Origin: Drosophila miranda
Lineage: Eukaryota > Arthropoda > Insecta > Diptera > Drosophilidae
Reading direction: 5' to 3'
Length of the DNA stretch: 64,000 bases
Assembly (NCBI RefSeq): GCF_003369915.1
Contig: NW_022881614.1
Location: 5,415,001-5,479,000 of the forward strand
The position numbers were made by a program, and so were the translations under genes. Position 1 is the stretch's first letter, and every line of letters starts with the position of its first letter. Of this stretch, positions 11,801 to 26,100 are shown piece by piece. Under the pieces are notes generated by a model. That model worked only from the letters and a program-made list of their open reading frames with translations, was not told the origin of the DNA and did no database searches.

Positions 11801-14800
11801 CTGTGAGTGGAACATCCCTTGTCGTTACATCCGGCGGTGCTAATAATGAATCTCCAATAAGAAAATGTGCCGGGGTGAGGACAGCTAGGTCCTCCGGCTC
11901 AGCGCTTAGTGGACATAATGACCTGGAATTTAAACAGGCTTCAATTTGTGTTAGCACTGTAGCAAGTTGTTCGTAGGTCATTTTATATCCTGAAAAGGCT
12001 CGATAGAGATGTGTTTTGACAGACTTTACATTTGCCTCCCAAAGGCTTCCGAAATTAGGACTATGCGGTGGATTAAAATGCCATTGGACGTTTCGGGCCG
12101 CTAAGGCAGGTATTACAGTTGTGGGTAGCTCTCGTTTCAAATGTATTTGCCAGGGTTGAAGAGCCCGGTCGGCACCAATGAAGTTCGTGCCGCAGGCGCT
12201 ATACATGTGTTGACAGTAGCCCCGACGCGCGATGAAACGTTGTAGGGCCATGAGAAAGTGTTCGGTGGTTAAGCCCGTGACCGCTTCAAGATGAATTGCC
12301 TTTGTAGCCAAACAGATGAAAACTGCGATATACGCCTTGTAGTTTGTGTGTCCACGTAATCTGGATGCTTGAATTTCGAACGCGCCTGTATAGTCCACTC
12401 CGGTGGCGATGAATGCACGAGTTGGCGGATTGACTCTATGTAGGGGAAGATCGGCCATCAATTGTGCTGCTGGTTTCGGTCGGTGACGAAAACATCGGAC
12501 GCATTGTCGAAGAATGCGTTTGACAGTTTGTTTTCCGTTGACTATCCAGAATTTGTGTCGAATAGTGGCCAGCGTTAATTCGGTGCCGCCGTGGAGTGCG
12601 AGACGGTGGGCATTACGCACGACGAGATCGGTAAAATGATGATGATTGGGAATGATCATTGGTTGTCGCTGGCTTATCGGAAGGTGCATTACATTTCGCA
12701 GTCGACCTCTGACTCGTAGAATTTGTTGGTCATCTAGAAATGGGGATAATTGACACAGCTTGTGTGTGCCCGATAGTGCCTTGTTTCCCTTCAACCTCAA
12801 TATCTCTGTCGCGTAGACCTCCTGTTGAATGCTGCGAACGAGATGAATTAAAGCGTTGTCGAGCTCCTGCACACTCAGTGGTCCAGACAGTTTGTCCCCT
12901 TTGGCTTGAATGTTATGTATAAACCGTAGAACATATGCCATGACTGATATTAACCTGTCGTATGAGGACGAGTTTTGGATGAAGGCTTCTGTAGCCTCCG
13001 AGACTTGCACAGCATTTTGGAACAAAACTGACGGTTTCTCCTCGATTATAGTCCTGTCGATGTCCTGACTGGGAACTCCGTTTGCCGGCCATTGGCTTTC
13101 CGGCTGCTGTAGCCATGATGGTCCAGACCACCATAATGAATGTACTGCTAACTCTTGTGGTGTTAAGCCACGAGTTGCGCAGTCCGCTGGGTTTACCGCA
13201 GTAGGTACATGTCTCCACTGAGTTGATGTACTATGCTCCAAAATATGTCCAACGCGATTTGACACAAAGGTTTGCCGTCGGTGGGGATCTCCATTTATCC
13301 AAAACAAAACGATAGTAGCATCTGACCAATAGAAGGTTGCCATAGGTGGTCCTGCAGTGCGAAGTTGGTCCCGGATCCATTTTGCCAGTTTAACTGCCAG
13401 CAGCGCACCCGAAAGTTCGACTCGTGGAATTGTGATCGGTTTCGTGGGTGTGACTCGACTGCGTGCAGCTAGCAAATGAGTTTGAATCATTCCGTTTGGA
13501 AGCTCTGCACGAATATATGCACATGCTGCATACGCCAGTGATGATCCATCGCAGAAAACATGTAGCTGTAATGACGCAAGCTCGTGGATGTTGAAGCGCA
13601 GCCATCGTGGTACTTGAATTTGCTCGACATATGGCAAGTTCTGTATGAATCCCTGCCATCTATCAAGCAGTTCGGTTGGCACCGGTTCATCCCAGTCCAG
13701 TTGTGCTAGGCTGCCATCGTTGCGTTTGATGCGGGCCATCCATGAGTCCTTGAGTATCGCCTTCGCGGTCATGACACAGGGCGTAATGAAACCTAATGGG
13801 TCGTACAGTCGGGCGACTGTGGAAAGTAAAGAACGTTTAGTATGTGCGTGACTGATTTTAAAACTTATCTTGAACCCAAAATAGTCTTGATGTGGATGCC
13901 AATAGAGGCCTAAGGTTTTAACGGGATCTTGGAACTCAAACTCTAATAATGTCTTATGAGATAAATGGTCTGGAGGTATTTCTTGTAGCAGAGAAGCGTC
14001 ATTCGCAGACCACTTTCGAAGCTCCATTCCTGCTGATCGTAAGGCTCCGATCAATTGATTTTGAATTTCTAATGCTCCTTCGCGAGTGGAAGCTCCGCTT
14101 TGTACGTCGTCCACGTATATTTCGTGTCGAAGGACCCTTTCCGCGAGTGGGTATCGGTCTCGTTCATCCTGCGCCAGTTGATGTATGACGCGAATGGCTG
14201 TGTAAGGAGCTGAAGCGGTTCCAAACGTAACTGTGTTGAGATAATACTCAGCTACTTGGTTGTGTTCGTCATGCCAAAAGATGCGTTGATATTGCGAATC
14301 CTCTGCATTCATGTCAATGCATCTATACATCTTCTGAATGTCGGCAGCAAAAACAAAACGATGGAAACGCCAATTCAGGACCACGCCGGCTAGATCGTTT
14401 TGGAGCGCTGGTCCGGTGCATAGGACGTCATTGAGCGACTCTCCTTTTGACGTTTTACAGGAGGCGTCATATACTACTCTAACCTTAGTAGTGACACTTT
14501 CCTCTTTAAATACTGCGTGATGAGGCAAGGTGCAACATGTGGACTCGATTCCATTCTCCTTGCTAATGATGCAATGCTGCTGCTCCTTGGTTGTTACTTT
14601 GGTCACCTGGCCTAGTTGAAAGTACTCCTTCATGACTTCCGAATATTTGGCTTGCAGCTCCGGCTGCCTTTGGAATCTTCGTTGAAGCATTTGGAATCGA
14701 TTAATCGCGATTTGACGTGATTTGCCTAGCACCTGCGAAGGGTCAAACAAACGCTTAAGTGGTAACCGTACCAAATACTTGCCGTTTCGTTGACGGATGT

Positions 14801-17800
14801 GAGTTCGTTTAAAATGCTCCTCGCACCGTCGCTCTTCTGGTGTGAGCTGTTTTGCAGAACCGAGATGCTCCATTTCGAAGAATTTCTGGACGAGATTCTC
14901 TAGCCTGTTGTGGTGACATCTAATGGTGACAGCGTGTGAGCGTGTGGAAGTGGCTCGACCAAAGACTATCCAGCCCAGCTGGGTGTGCTGTGCAATTGGT
15001 TGGTTCTCCTTTCCTCTGCGGATATCTGAAAGCAGGATCTGTGGGATTACGTCCGCTCCCAGCAGAAGATCAATCCGTTGTGATTTGTAGAACCTGGGAT
15101 CGGCGAGTTCTATTCCGTTCAAATGAGGACATTGCTGCAATTTGATGGAGTTTGAAGGTAATTGCGATGTAAGCGTTTTAAGTATAAACGCAGTATCAAT
15201 GGTAGTACAAAACTGCGAAGTACAAGAACTTAATGCCAATTCTGTAGTGTAGGTACACCTGTTCTTGGAGGTGGTCCCAACTCCAGCAATTTCTGCCGAA
15301 ATTGGATGCCGCTTGAGGTTGAGAGCCTGCACTGTGTGCTCTGTAATGAGGGTTCCTTCCGAGCCTGAATCCACTAACGCACGTACCACCGCTGATTGAC
15401 CAGTGTGGGGGTTGTGGATTGTGACCAGGGCAGTGGCCAGAAGGACAGTGCTGGGTTCGTGATGCGTTGCCGTAGCGGAGACTAGCTGCGCAGAGTGTGT
15501 TCTCACAGACGAGTCGGTCGCTGCAGACTGTGGATGACCACCGGAACTAGTGTTGGGAACAACTGGGAGAGGCTGTGCAGTGCTCTGAGTAGGAAGTGGG
15601 GTCCTAGCGTAGAGTTGCGTAGGTGTAGCCCTGCCAGATGAGTCGCTCGTTGTATACTGCCAGGAGTTACCGGAACGAGCGCTATGGGAGGCTGCGTGAG
15701 GCTGTGTTGCCACCTGAGCAGGAGTTGGGAAGTGCAGCAGTGTATGGTGTCTTTGACCACACTGCGTGCAGTTCCTTTTACTGGTACATTTTGAAAGTGC
15801 ATGGGAACGGCTCAGACAGTTGAGGCATGCCTTTGCATGATCGACGATGGCTTTCCTTGAAAAGCAGTCCTTGGACAAAAGGTCCGGGCAATGCCGAAGA
15901 TTGTGACTGTCGCTACAGTGAGGGCAGCGAGTGTGTTCGGCAACCGCAGTCTTGGCGTGGAAACTGTTGCCCTTGTATGTTACGTTGCCAACTGACTTCT
16001 TCGGGTGCCTTTGATTGACAGGCTGCGGCACAGGTGTCCGCGTCGTGGAGTGGCCTCGGTTTTCGAACACATCGATGCTGACGAGACGGTCGTTGAGAAA
16101 TGATTGTAGCTGAGAAAATGTGGCAAGTTCGGCAGAGCTACCGAGATGGAGCTCCCAAGCTTGCAGTGTCGTGCTTGGCAGTCTGGAAGTGAGATGATGA
16201 GCCATCCAATGCTGAACATCTAGATTCTTGAAAGCATTGAGACAAACCGTCGCAACATTAAGCATATGTTTTATATCAGCAGACTGCTCCTTTGTCAACT
16301 GTGGCAAGTCATACAAACCGTTCATATGGTACATAAACTGCAGCCGTTTGTTGTCGTATCGCTTGAGGACGAGACTCCAAGCTGTTGCATAGTTATTTCC
16401 CGCAAGAGACAACTGCTGAATATCCTCGTCGCGATCCGAGGGAAGAGCTTGCTTCAGGAAATGAAACCTTTGGACGTCGGACAGTTTCTGGTTGTTATGG
16501 ATGAGTTGAACAAATGCATCGTGAAATGCCGGCCAATCCACAAACTTGCCTGTAAATGTCGGTACAGGTAGCTTGGGCAATTGCACTGATGATACGGATG
16601 GATTTGCTGGCTCCGGATTCTGCTGTACCGGTGGTGCTCTTGGACATACATTTCGTAGGCCTCTAATTCGTATAGTACGAATTAAACGCGGTTCCCCCCA
16701 TGGGCCACCAAAAATGTTGTGAAATCCTCGATACGAGATTTCAATGTTGAGCAGAAATGCTCTGGGGAATCTTTGCGTTTAATAATGTACTACACGATAT
16801 AGACAATTCGAGATTTATTCATTTGGACTTCAATCAACTTAAACTTTAATCTTAATCGCGTATAGAGTACAATGTAATGGGTAATACGGGTTTAAGCGCG
16901 GCCGGCTGCAACTGCTAATTGTCGTTGTGATTTCGTCGAAACGCAAACGAAGACTCTCCATGGTGATCGGAAACGAGGTTACGCCGCCCTAGCATGAAAC
17001 GACGCCGTTCTCCGAGTGGGCAATCGCAGTTAGAGCGCTCTCACTCTCTTTGTAGTTTAACCCTTAGAAAACCGTCCATAAGATCATATAGAGTGACTGC
17101 TGGAGTCCCGCAGGGGTCGGTGCTGGGGCCGCTCCTGTGGAATACGATGTATGATGGAGTTCTGCGACTGAATCTTCCCGAGGGCACGACGGTCGTCGGG
17201 TTTGCCGATGACGTCGCCATCGTAGTGGTAGCCAAGGACCTTGCAGCAGTTGAAGCAGCTGCAAACGGGGCAATCCGTGCCGTGGAGACGTGGCTCGCCA
17301 TAGCGGGATTACAGCTGGCGGCCCACAAGACCGAGGCTGTTCTGATTAGCAGCAGTAAGAAGGTGGAGACGGCCCGAGTGTCGGTCGGCGGACACGACAT
17401 TACTTCGCAAAGGGCTCTTAAATACCTAGGAGTAATGCTAGACACTAGGCTTTCATTTAAAGAGCACTTGGAGTACGCCAACACAAAGGCCGCACAGACT
17501 TGCCGAGCACTCTCGCGAATCCTGCTCAACACCAGGGGGCCAAAGCAAGCAAGGAGGAAGCTGATCACCAGCGGCGTCTCCTCTCAGCTCCTGTATGCTG
17601 CCGCAGTGTGGTCCAAAGCGACGAAGGTGCCGAGCTATATGCGAGGAGTCGAAGCAACGCACCGCTTATGTGCCATCAGGATCGCCTGCGCGTTTAGAAC
17701 CATATCTGACGACGCAGCACTGGTCATCGCGGGACTAGTCCCAATAGCAGAGCAAGCGAGGGAAAGGGCCGAGGTGTACGAGCTATCTCGCAGGGACACC

Positions 17801-20800
17801 CACAATCCTCCCACCGGAGTCGAGAGAGAATCACCCAGGCACGAGACCGTCAGGAGGTGGCAGATGAAGTGGGATTCCTCGACTAAAGGACGCTGGACCC
17901 ACCAGCTGATTCCGGAAATCAAGCTGTGGTTGAAGAGGAAGCACGGACAGGTGGACTTCCACCTCACTCAGATGATGAGCGGCCACGGATGCTTCAGATC
18001 GTACCTGAAGCGGTTTGGACACGAAACGGAGGACTGGTGCCCATCATGGGGTCGAGGTATCGTGGAGGACGCTCACCACGTCTTCTTTGAATGCCACCGT
18101 TTCGAGTACGAGAGGCGCCAGCTAGAGGATGAGCTAGCCACCAGCATTAGCGTCGGAGGGATCGTGCCGCTCATGGTAGCGAATTCCAAGGCGTGGGATG
18201 CCACCACTAGGTTCGCCGCCACTATAATGCGGGAACTACGGAGAGCGGAGAGGAGTAAGGGGGATCGGCTGTGCGAAGCAATGCTTTGCGGCCGTACCGC
18301 ATAGCTACGTCCCATTACCCCACCAACAAACCACAGTCCCAGACACCCACAACTAGTTGCTAACCCTATATAAGATCTAGTATTAAAGCATGATAAAAGC
18401 AATAGAATACAAAAAAAACGAGGGGGAACGTTGTGAGTTGCTGCGTACACCGCAACTCTACAGTTATACCCGATACTAAGTCAGTATGGCTCTCCTGCGG
18501 CAGACGCCGCTAATATTGAACCACACGACAAAGAGTGCGTGCGAGAGAGACAGAAAATCAGTCTGATCGTGACGTCGGGCGCTGCGTGGCCACTGCAAAT
18601 TGATTTCTTGCTTTTGGCTACAAAAATGATCCGATCTGATCCAGATTCAGCAATCACCCAGGCACGAGACCGTCAGGAGGTGGCAGATGAAGTGGGATTC
18701 CTCGACTAAAGGACGCTGGACCCACCAGCTGATTCCGGAAATCAAGCTGTGGTTGGAGAGGAAGCACGGACAGGTGGACTTCCACCTCACTCAGATGATG
18801 AGCGGCCACGGATGCTTCAGATCGTACCTGAAGCGGTTTGGACACGAAACGGAGGACTGGTGCCCATCATGTGGTCGAGGTATCGTGGAGGACGCTCACC
18901 ACGTCTTCTTTGAATGCCACCGTTTCGAGTACGAGAGGCGCCAGCTAGAGGATGAGCTAGCCACCAGCATTAGCGTCGGAGGGATCGTGCCGCTCATGGT
19001 AGCGAATTCCAAGGCGTGGGATGCCACCACTAGGTTCGCCGCCACTATAATGCGGGAACTACGGAGAGCGGAGAGGAGTAAGGAGGATCGGCTGTGCGAA
19101 GCAATGCTTTGCGGCCGTACCGCATAGCTACGTCCCATTACCCCACCAACAAACCACAGTCCCAGACACCCACAACTAGTTGCTAACCCTATATAAGATC
19201 TAGTATTAAAGCATAATAAAAGCAATAGAATACAAAAAAAACGAGGGGGAACGTTGTGAGTTGCTGCGTACACCGCAACTCTACAGTTATACCCGATACT
19301 AAGTCAGTATGGCTCTCCTGCGGCAGACGCCGCTAATATTGAACCACACGACAAAGAGTGCGTGCGAGAGAGACAGAAAATCAGTCTGATCGTGACGTCG
19401 GGCGCTGCGTGGCCACTGCAAATTGATTTCTTGCTTTTGGCTACAAAAATGATCCGATCTGATCCAGATTCAGCAATCTGATAGATATAGTCATTATCTA
19501 TGATTCTGCGTTTTTAGTTTTCTCGAATGTGCAATATTGTGGATGCAACAGATTTTCGTTCTTTGTGGGGGCGGAAGGGGGTGAGGCGAAATTCCGAGAT
19601 ATACGTTTTATAGTGAGATCTAACAGAAGTGCGGATATCAAATTTGGTTACTCTAGCCTTAATAGGCTCTGAGATTTGTGGATGCCCCAGATTTTCGTCC
19701 TTTGCGGGGGCGGAAGGGGGTGTGGCGAAATTTGGACACGAAACGGTCAAGGTCAGATATCACAGGAGTGTGGATACCAAATTTGGTTGCTCTGGCTCTT
19801 ATAGGTTCTGAGATCCTTGAACTCATATTTTGCAATTGGCAAAACCGACCATGAAACCTGTGTGTTAGAGAGAGACAGAGCGAGAAAGAATGAAATTGTT
19901 TTCTTGATTCTGGCTATAATAATTATACGATCTGGTTGAGATTTTACACTCTAGAACATATAGTCATCCTCTACGATTCTGCATTTTTGGTTTTATCGTA
20001 TCTTTAAAAATGTGGATGCCACAGATTTTCGTCCTTTGTGGGGGCGGAAGTGGGCGGGGCAAAGTTTTGAAATATTTTTGTAGCAGTGACATATCACAGA
20101 TGTCTGGATCCAAAACATCGTTGCTCTAGCTCTTATAGTCTTTGAGCACTAGGCGCTGAAGGGGACGGACGGACGGACGGACGGACGGACGGACGGACAG
20201 ACGGACAGACAGACAGGGCTCAATCGACTCGGCTATTGATGCTGATCAAGAATATATATACTTTATGGGGTCGGAAACGATTCCTTCTGGACGTTACACA
20301 CATCCACTTTTACCACAAATCTAATATACCCCAATACTCATTTTGAGTATCGGGTATAAAAAACACACACACACACAGAAAAAAGGAAGAGGCAACAACA
20401 GCCTTAACCACTTTGTCTTGCCAGCCCAGTATTTTTTGATTTCTTGTACATTTCTTTACCTTTTTTTCAACATTTGTCGTGTGTTTTATTTGTGTTTCTT
20501 TTCATGTTTGCTGCTGCTGCTGCCCCACCTCCGGCTTGAATGCTCCTCCTGCGCCACCCAACAGCGTGCTGTACGGCAATAAAATAAAGGACTTACCCTC
20601 GGGCGTTTTCAAAGGACTCGGCTCGCTGCAGCTGCTCCTGCTGAACGCCAACGAGATCTCGTGCATACGCAAGGACGCGTTTCGCGACCTCCACAGCCTC
20701 AGCCTGCTCTCCCTGTACGACAACAACATACAGTCCCTGGCTAATGGCACATTCGACGCCATGAAGAGCATCAAAACGGTGTAAGTACATGGAAAGAGAC

Positions 20801-23110
20801 GACTCCTCCTCCTGCTGCTGCTGCTGCTCCCACCACTTGAATGGATGCCATGCCTCCCCTTCGCCTAAGGCATACTGAGAGCTCGAACATGCCTCCATGC
20901 CTTCGTGCATGCCATGCCATGCCCCATCTTGAATGGAGCATCAGGCACTTTGGTGTTAAACCTCTGAAGTGCATTTAGTAGTTCCCTTTGACTTGGCCCT
21001 CGCCTCGTCGTTGCCTCATCGTTGCCTCGTCTGCGCGTTGACATTTGTTTAGCGGCAAACAAGCGGCAACCTCCTTCTCTCTTCTCCTTCGGGATTCCCC
21101 CTGGTGAACCGTAAAGCCTTTCCAGCGAGAACAAAAGACGACTACGACGACGAGAAGACGCTGAGAAGAATTCTCTTTTGGCATCGATAAATGTACGCGG
21201 CTCCAGAGGTTGGGACTCTAAGTGCGCGACGCGAACCAGGATTTGTATGTCCGGGTGCAGGGTTGTCATCTCTCCTGTCAGCTTTTGTTCGCCATTAACT
21301 GGGTTGCAACCGATCAGATCTTTAAGCGGCAGACCCCTGTAAGCCGCTTACGATCAGTGCCATCATTTGTGAAATGATGGCACTGGAGAAATTTTGGACA
21401 AAAAAAGCAATTCGACCACCGGTCATCTGTCAATTCCTATACCACAGGGTATAGGGTGTAGGGCATAGAAGTTTATCAATATGAAATCTATCAACGTTCC
21501 TTATTGAAAGGACTTCCCCCTGTGGCCTGGAAAACGAAATAAAAGGAGAGGAAAATGCATTCACAAGTCTACAATTTCCCCGAGCATTTGTCAAACCTGC
21601 CGGGAAGCACTTTTAAATAGTTGCATAACAACACCCAAGGACGGAAGGAGGGCGGAGTGGAGTGGAACAACAACGGAAATGTCGTAGCCACAAGGCTGGT
21701 GCACTTTTAAGACGTCTCAAGCCTCCAGTGGGCTCCTTTTGCAACATCTTTCTCTGTGAATCCCTACAAAACGGCATGCCATTCTGTCGAATGCTCAATG
21801 CTACTTTCTTTTGCTTACTTTCTTTCCATTTTCGCACAAAAACATGTACATATATATATATATATACATATATATAGACATCTGGCCAAGAATCCTTTCA
21901 TTTGCGACTGCAATCTCCGCTGGCTGGCCGACTATTTGCACAAAAATCCCATAGAGACAAGTGGAGCACGCTGCGAGTCCCCGAAGCGGATGCATCGTCG
22001 TCGCATTGAATCTCTGCGCGAGGAGAAATTTAAATGTAAGTAAAGTCGCATACACACCAGCCCATTCAAACCCCAAACATCGCTCCCAACTATTCCACAG
22101 GCTCCTGGGATGAATTGCGAATGAAGCTGTCCGGCGGGTGTCGAATGGACTCGGACTGTCCGGCCATGTGCCACTGCGAGGGCACCACCGTCGACTGTGC
22201 GGGCCGTGGACTGAAGGAAATACCACGTGACATACCCCTCCACACCACTGAGCTGTAAGTCCTGTCCCTGTTTCTGTTTCTGTCCCTGTCCTGTTCTGGC
22301 TGCTGCCCTCCAACCGAGTTCAGCTGATACATTATTCGATTTTGCAGTTTGCTCAACGATAACGAACTGGGAAGCATCAATTCCGATGGCCTCTTTGGGC
22401 GGCTGCCGCATCTGGTGAAGCTGGAGCTGAAGCGCAACCAACTGACGGGCATCGAGCCGAACGCCTTCGAGGGGGCGTCGCACATCCAGGACCTGCAGCT
22501 GGGCGAGAACAAGATTAAGGAAATCTCCAACAAGATGTTTCTTGGCCTCCATCAGCTCAAGACCCTGTAAGTGGGAATGCGGCCCAAAAAGGGAATTTCT
22601 GAGCAATTTACCCCCTCTCTCTCTCTCTCGTTGCAGCAATCTGTACGACAATCGAATCTCCTGCGTTATGCCAGGCTCCTTTGAGCATCTAAACTCGTTG
22701 ACGTCGCTGTAAGTTCCCTGATTATACCAGATGCCAGATGCCTGATGCCTCTGCTGCCTATGCACAATAATTAGAACTGTGCCAAGTGCTCCTCCTCCAT
22801 CGGCATCTCCATAGAGCACTTTAATAGAAAAATGATTTAGCTTAAGCATTAATTGGCCTTTCTCCGCACGAAATTAGTTTAATGGTTTCGATTGTTCTCT
22901 CGTTGAACTCAGCCTGTGATGTGGTGCTTCCAAATAAGTTTTACTTCGAAAGCACAGCACAACTATTGTATATAATTCAATTGAACTCCAATTTGTAGCG
23001 GGTCCATGTGTGTGCCCGCTGCGATAACAGATCCATTCCACACTGGCTCCTCTTTCGCCACCTCCCCCCTTTTCACTCGAAATCAACCCCAAGAATGATG
23101 GAACCAGACC

Positions 23111-23147
<37 letters not shown>

Positions 23148-26100
23148 ACCCTGCCCGCCTGCTGGCTGCCTTCGATGATTTAATTAATTAAAATTGAGTT
23201 CAATGAAGAGACTGCTGCTGCTCCGTCGACGAGTAAAAGTATCTGTGTGTGTGGCTACAGCATCGTCAAGTGTGTGTGTGCAAAATTATTATAAAATTCA
23301 TTTAGCTAGCTAATAAATAGCTTCAATGAAATTCATTAGGTGCTGTGCACCACATGACACCCACCACCCACCACAGTACCCATCCTGCCACCTTCAAAGG
23401 TGTTTATGTGCGAAGGGAGCCACACACGCACACACACACACACTCGCTTTCTGTCTCTCTGGTGTGCTCCTAATGGCATGACAAAGCAGAACTGCTTATT
23501 GAATTAGTCTGGACGCCGGTTGTAAATCTGGAATTGCCAATGTAATTTGTGCCCCATTGTTCCTATGTGCTGCCCGAGGAGCACCACCCCACCCAACCGC
23601 CAACCACTCTACAAACTCCCTCTATCTCTCGCTCTCTGCAGAACCCACCGCATAATTAAAGTTTCTAAGTGCCGAGTGTCCAGGGGGAACCGAATATATA
23701 CAATGCAGAACCGAATATATACATGTAAGAAGGAGTGGGCCAGCTGGCCTATTGAGGGGGCAGCGGAGATAAGTAACAGCAGTAATAACAGCAGCAGAGG
23801 AACAGCTGATTAGCAGCAACAGCAGTAGTAACAGCAGCAACAGCAGTAGTAACAGCAGCAGTAGTAACAGCAGCAGATCAACAGCGGACAGAGAAGAAGA
23901 GGAACCGAGCGAAGCAGTGAAAAGGAGAGAACAGCAGCATACGGACGCGACTCAAGCAGCAGCAGAAAATCAGCAGAAATAAGCCGTAACATTAAGAACT
24001 TTTGTAAGCACACATACCAGGCCACCGCGATAATAATACGAATAAACAACACTCTAAATAATATCTTACATTTGGGGCTCAACCGGTCGCGTACTGCCTG
24101 TGTAAAGTGGAAAAAATCAAAAATTGTGTGTCTCATGTCTCAGAAGCCGGCAGGAGCTGAAGCGCGACGGAAAAGCAAAAATTCGGTGCAAAAAAAACTG
24201 CGCATTAGACTCTCAGAAGCCGCAAGCAGAGGAAGCGAGACAGCGAGTGGGTGAAAAGAAGCCGCTCTTTTTCTCGAGTCCACAGCAGTCTATGAGTACG
24301 GCCAATTGCATCCGATCTTATTCTGGAGTAAGAAAACCTCGGAGTCTGAAGCACGACAGCATAGCTATATACAGGAAGCCAAAGCAATTTTCCTAGCGTG
24401 CAAAAAATTTCGTCAGTACATACTTGGAACCAACTTTAAGCTCGTAACGGATTGCGCTGCTTTCAAGCAAACGTTAAGCAAGAAGGACGTTCCGCGGGAG
24501 GTAGCCCAATGGGTCCTGTACTTGCAGGACTACGACTTTGAAGTGGAACACAGACCAGGAGAACGGCTGAAGCATGTGGATTGCCTGAGTAGGTACCCAA
24601 TTGATGTCATGATGGTATCTTCGGAAGTCACAGCAAGAATTAAGAAAACCCAGCAGGAGGATACGACGATCAAAGCAGTTTCCGAAGTTTTGAAAAGTAA
24701 ACCATATGACAACTTTAAGTTGAAGGCTGGTCTCGTATACAAAGTGGTGCAAGGCACGGACTTGCTGGCAATACCGAAGTCATTAGAAAAATAAATAATA
24801 ACCGACGCTCACAACGCAGGACACTTTGCCGCTCAAAAAACAATGCATACCGTACAGCAGAGCTATTGGATTCCACATCTGGAAGGAAAAGTAATGCAGA
24901 TCATAGGAAACTGTATGAAATGTATAATCTACAACAAAAAGCTTGGCAAAAAAGAGGGATTCCTGCATCAAATTGACAAAGGATCACAGCCGCTGTATAC
25001 TATACACGTGGATCACCTTGGGCCTATGGATGCTACTTCAAAGCAGTACAAGTACATCTTCGCAATGGTTGATAGCTTCAGTAAGTTCGTATGGATGTAT
25101 CCCACAAAAACAACAGGAGCAGACGAAGTTCTCAAGAAGTTAAGGGAGTGGTCTGATGTATTTGGTAATCCGGCACGCATAGTAAGCGATCGTGGAGCAG
25201 CATTTACATCTTCAAGCTTTGAGGAGTTTGTCAAGTAAAAGAACATCGAACACATATGGAGCACCACAGGGGTACCAAGAGGAAACGGACAAATTGAACG
25301 CGTAAACCGATCTATTCTGAGCATCATTTCCAACTTGTCGTCGGAGGAACCTGGAAGATGGTATAAGTTCGTACCGCGAGTTCAGAGGGCTATTAACAGC
25401 ACTGTTCATGTGTCTACAAAGCGTTGTCCATTTGAGCTGATGATCGGGGTAAAAATGCGTTGTGGACCGGATAGCGACATACTTCAGCTAATAGAAAAAG
25501 AGATGGTTGATAATTTTGAAGACGAGAGGCAAAAGATGCGACAAGAGGCAAAAGAAAATATTCAGCAGGCCCAGGACAGATACAAGGAACAATTCGATAA
25601 AAAGCGGAAATGCGAATACGGATACAAGGTCGGAGATCTCGTAGCCATACGTAGAACACAATTTGTAACCGGAAGAAAGATGGCCAGCGAATTCTTAGGA
25701 CCATACGAAATAACCAACGTGAAACGAGGCGGACGCTATAATGTTCGGAAGGCAGCAGACGTCGAAGGACCAAGCAATACGACCACAAGCAAAGATAGCA
25801 TGAAACTATGGAGCTTTTCTGTAGAAAACGAGGACGCATGGTCATCAGGGACTGATGACTAATCAGGATGACCGAGTGTAAGAAGGAGTGGGCCAGCTGG
25901 CCTGTTGAGGGGGCAGCGGAGATAAGCAACAGCAGTAATAACAGCAGCAGAGGAACAGCTGATTAGCAGCAACAGCAGTAGTAACAGCAGCAGCAACAGC
26001 AGTAGTAACAGCAGCAGATCAACAGCGGACAGAGAAGAAGAGGAACCGAGCGAAGCAGTGACAAGGAGAGAACAGCAGCATACGGACGCGACTCAAGCAG

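Larger units (their letters stand above)
17829..19477. repeat. Tandem duplication, two units of 823 bp
   Basis: 17829-18651 and 18652-19474 are the same sequence: the last part of the LINE plus the first part of the DINE-1. Both units are exactly 823 bp and I count about four substitutions (99.5% identity). Each junction is at the tetranucleotide AATC (17829, 18652, 19475), so the event looks like microhomology-mediated duplication after DINE-1 had landed in the LINE tail. Confidence 0.88.

Noticed and set aside
21355..21385. miR-218-like intronic microRNA of slit
   Set aside because: Vertebrate SLIT genes host miR-218, but this 14 bp stem with a 3-base loop is too short for a pre-miRNA and shares no seed sequence that I recognise.
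23806..23880. CAG repeat as a coding polyglutamine tract
   Set aside because: It lies inside a retrotransposon LTR, is interrupted by TAG and TAA, and recurs at the other LTR.
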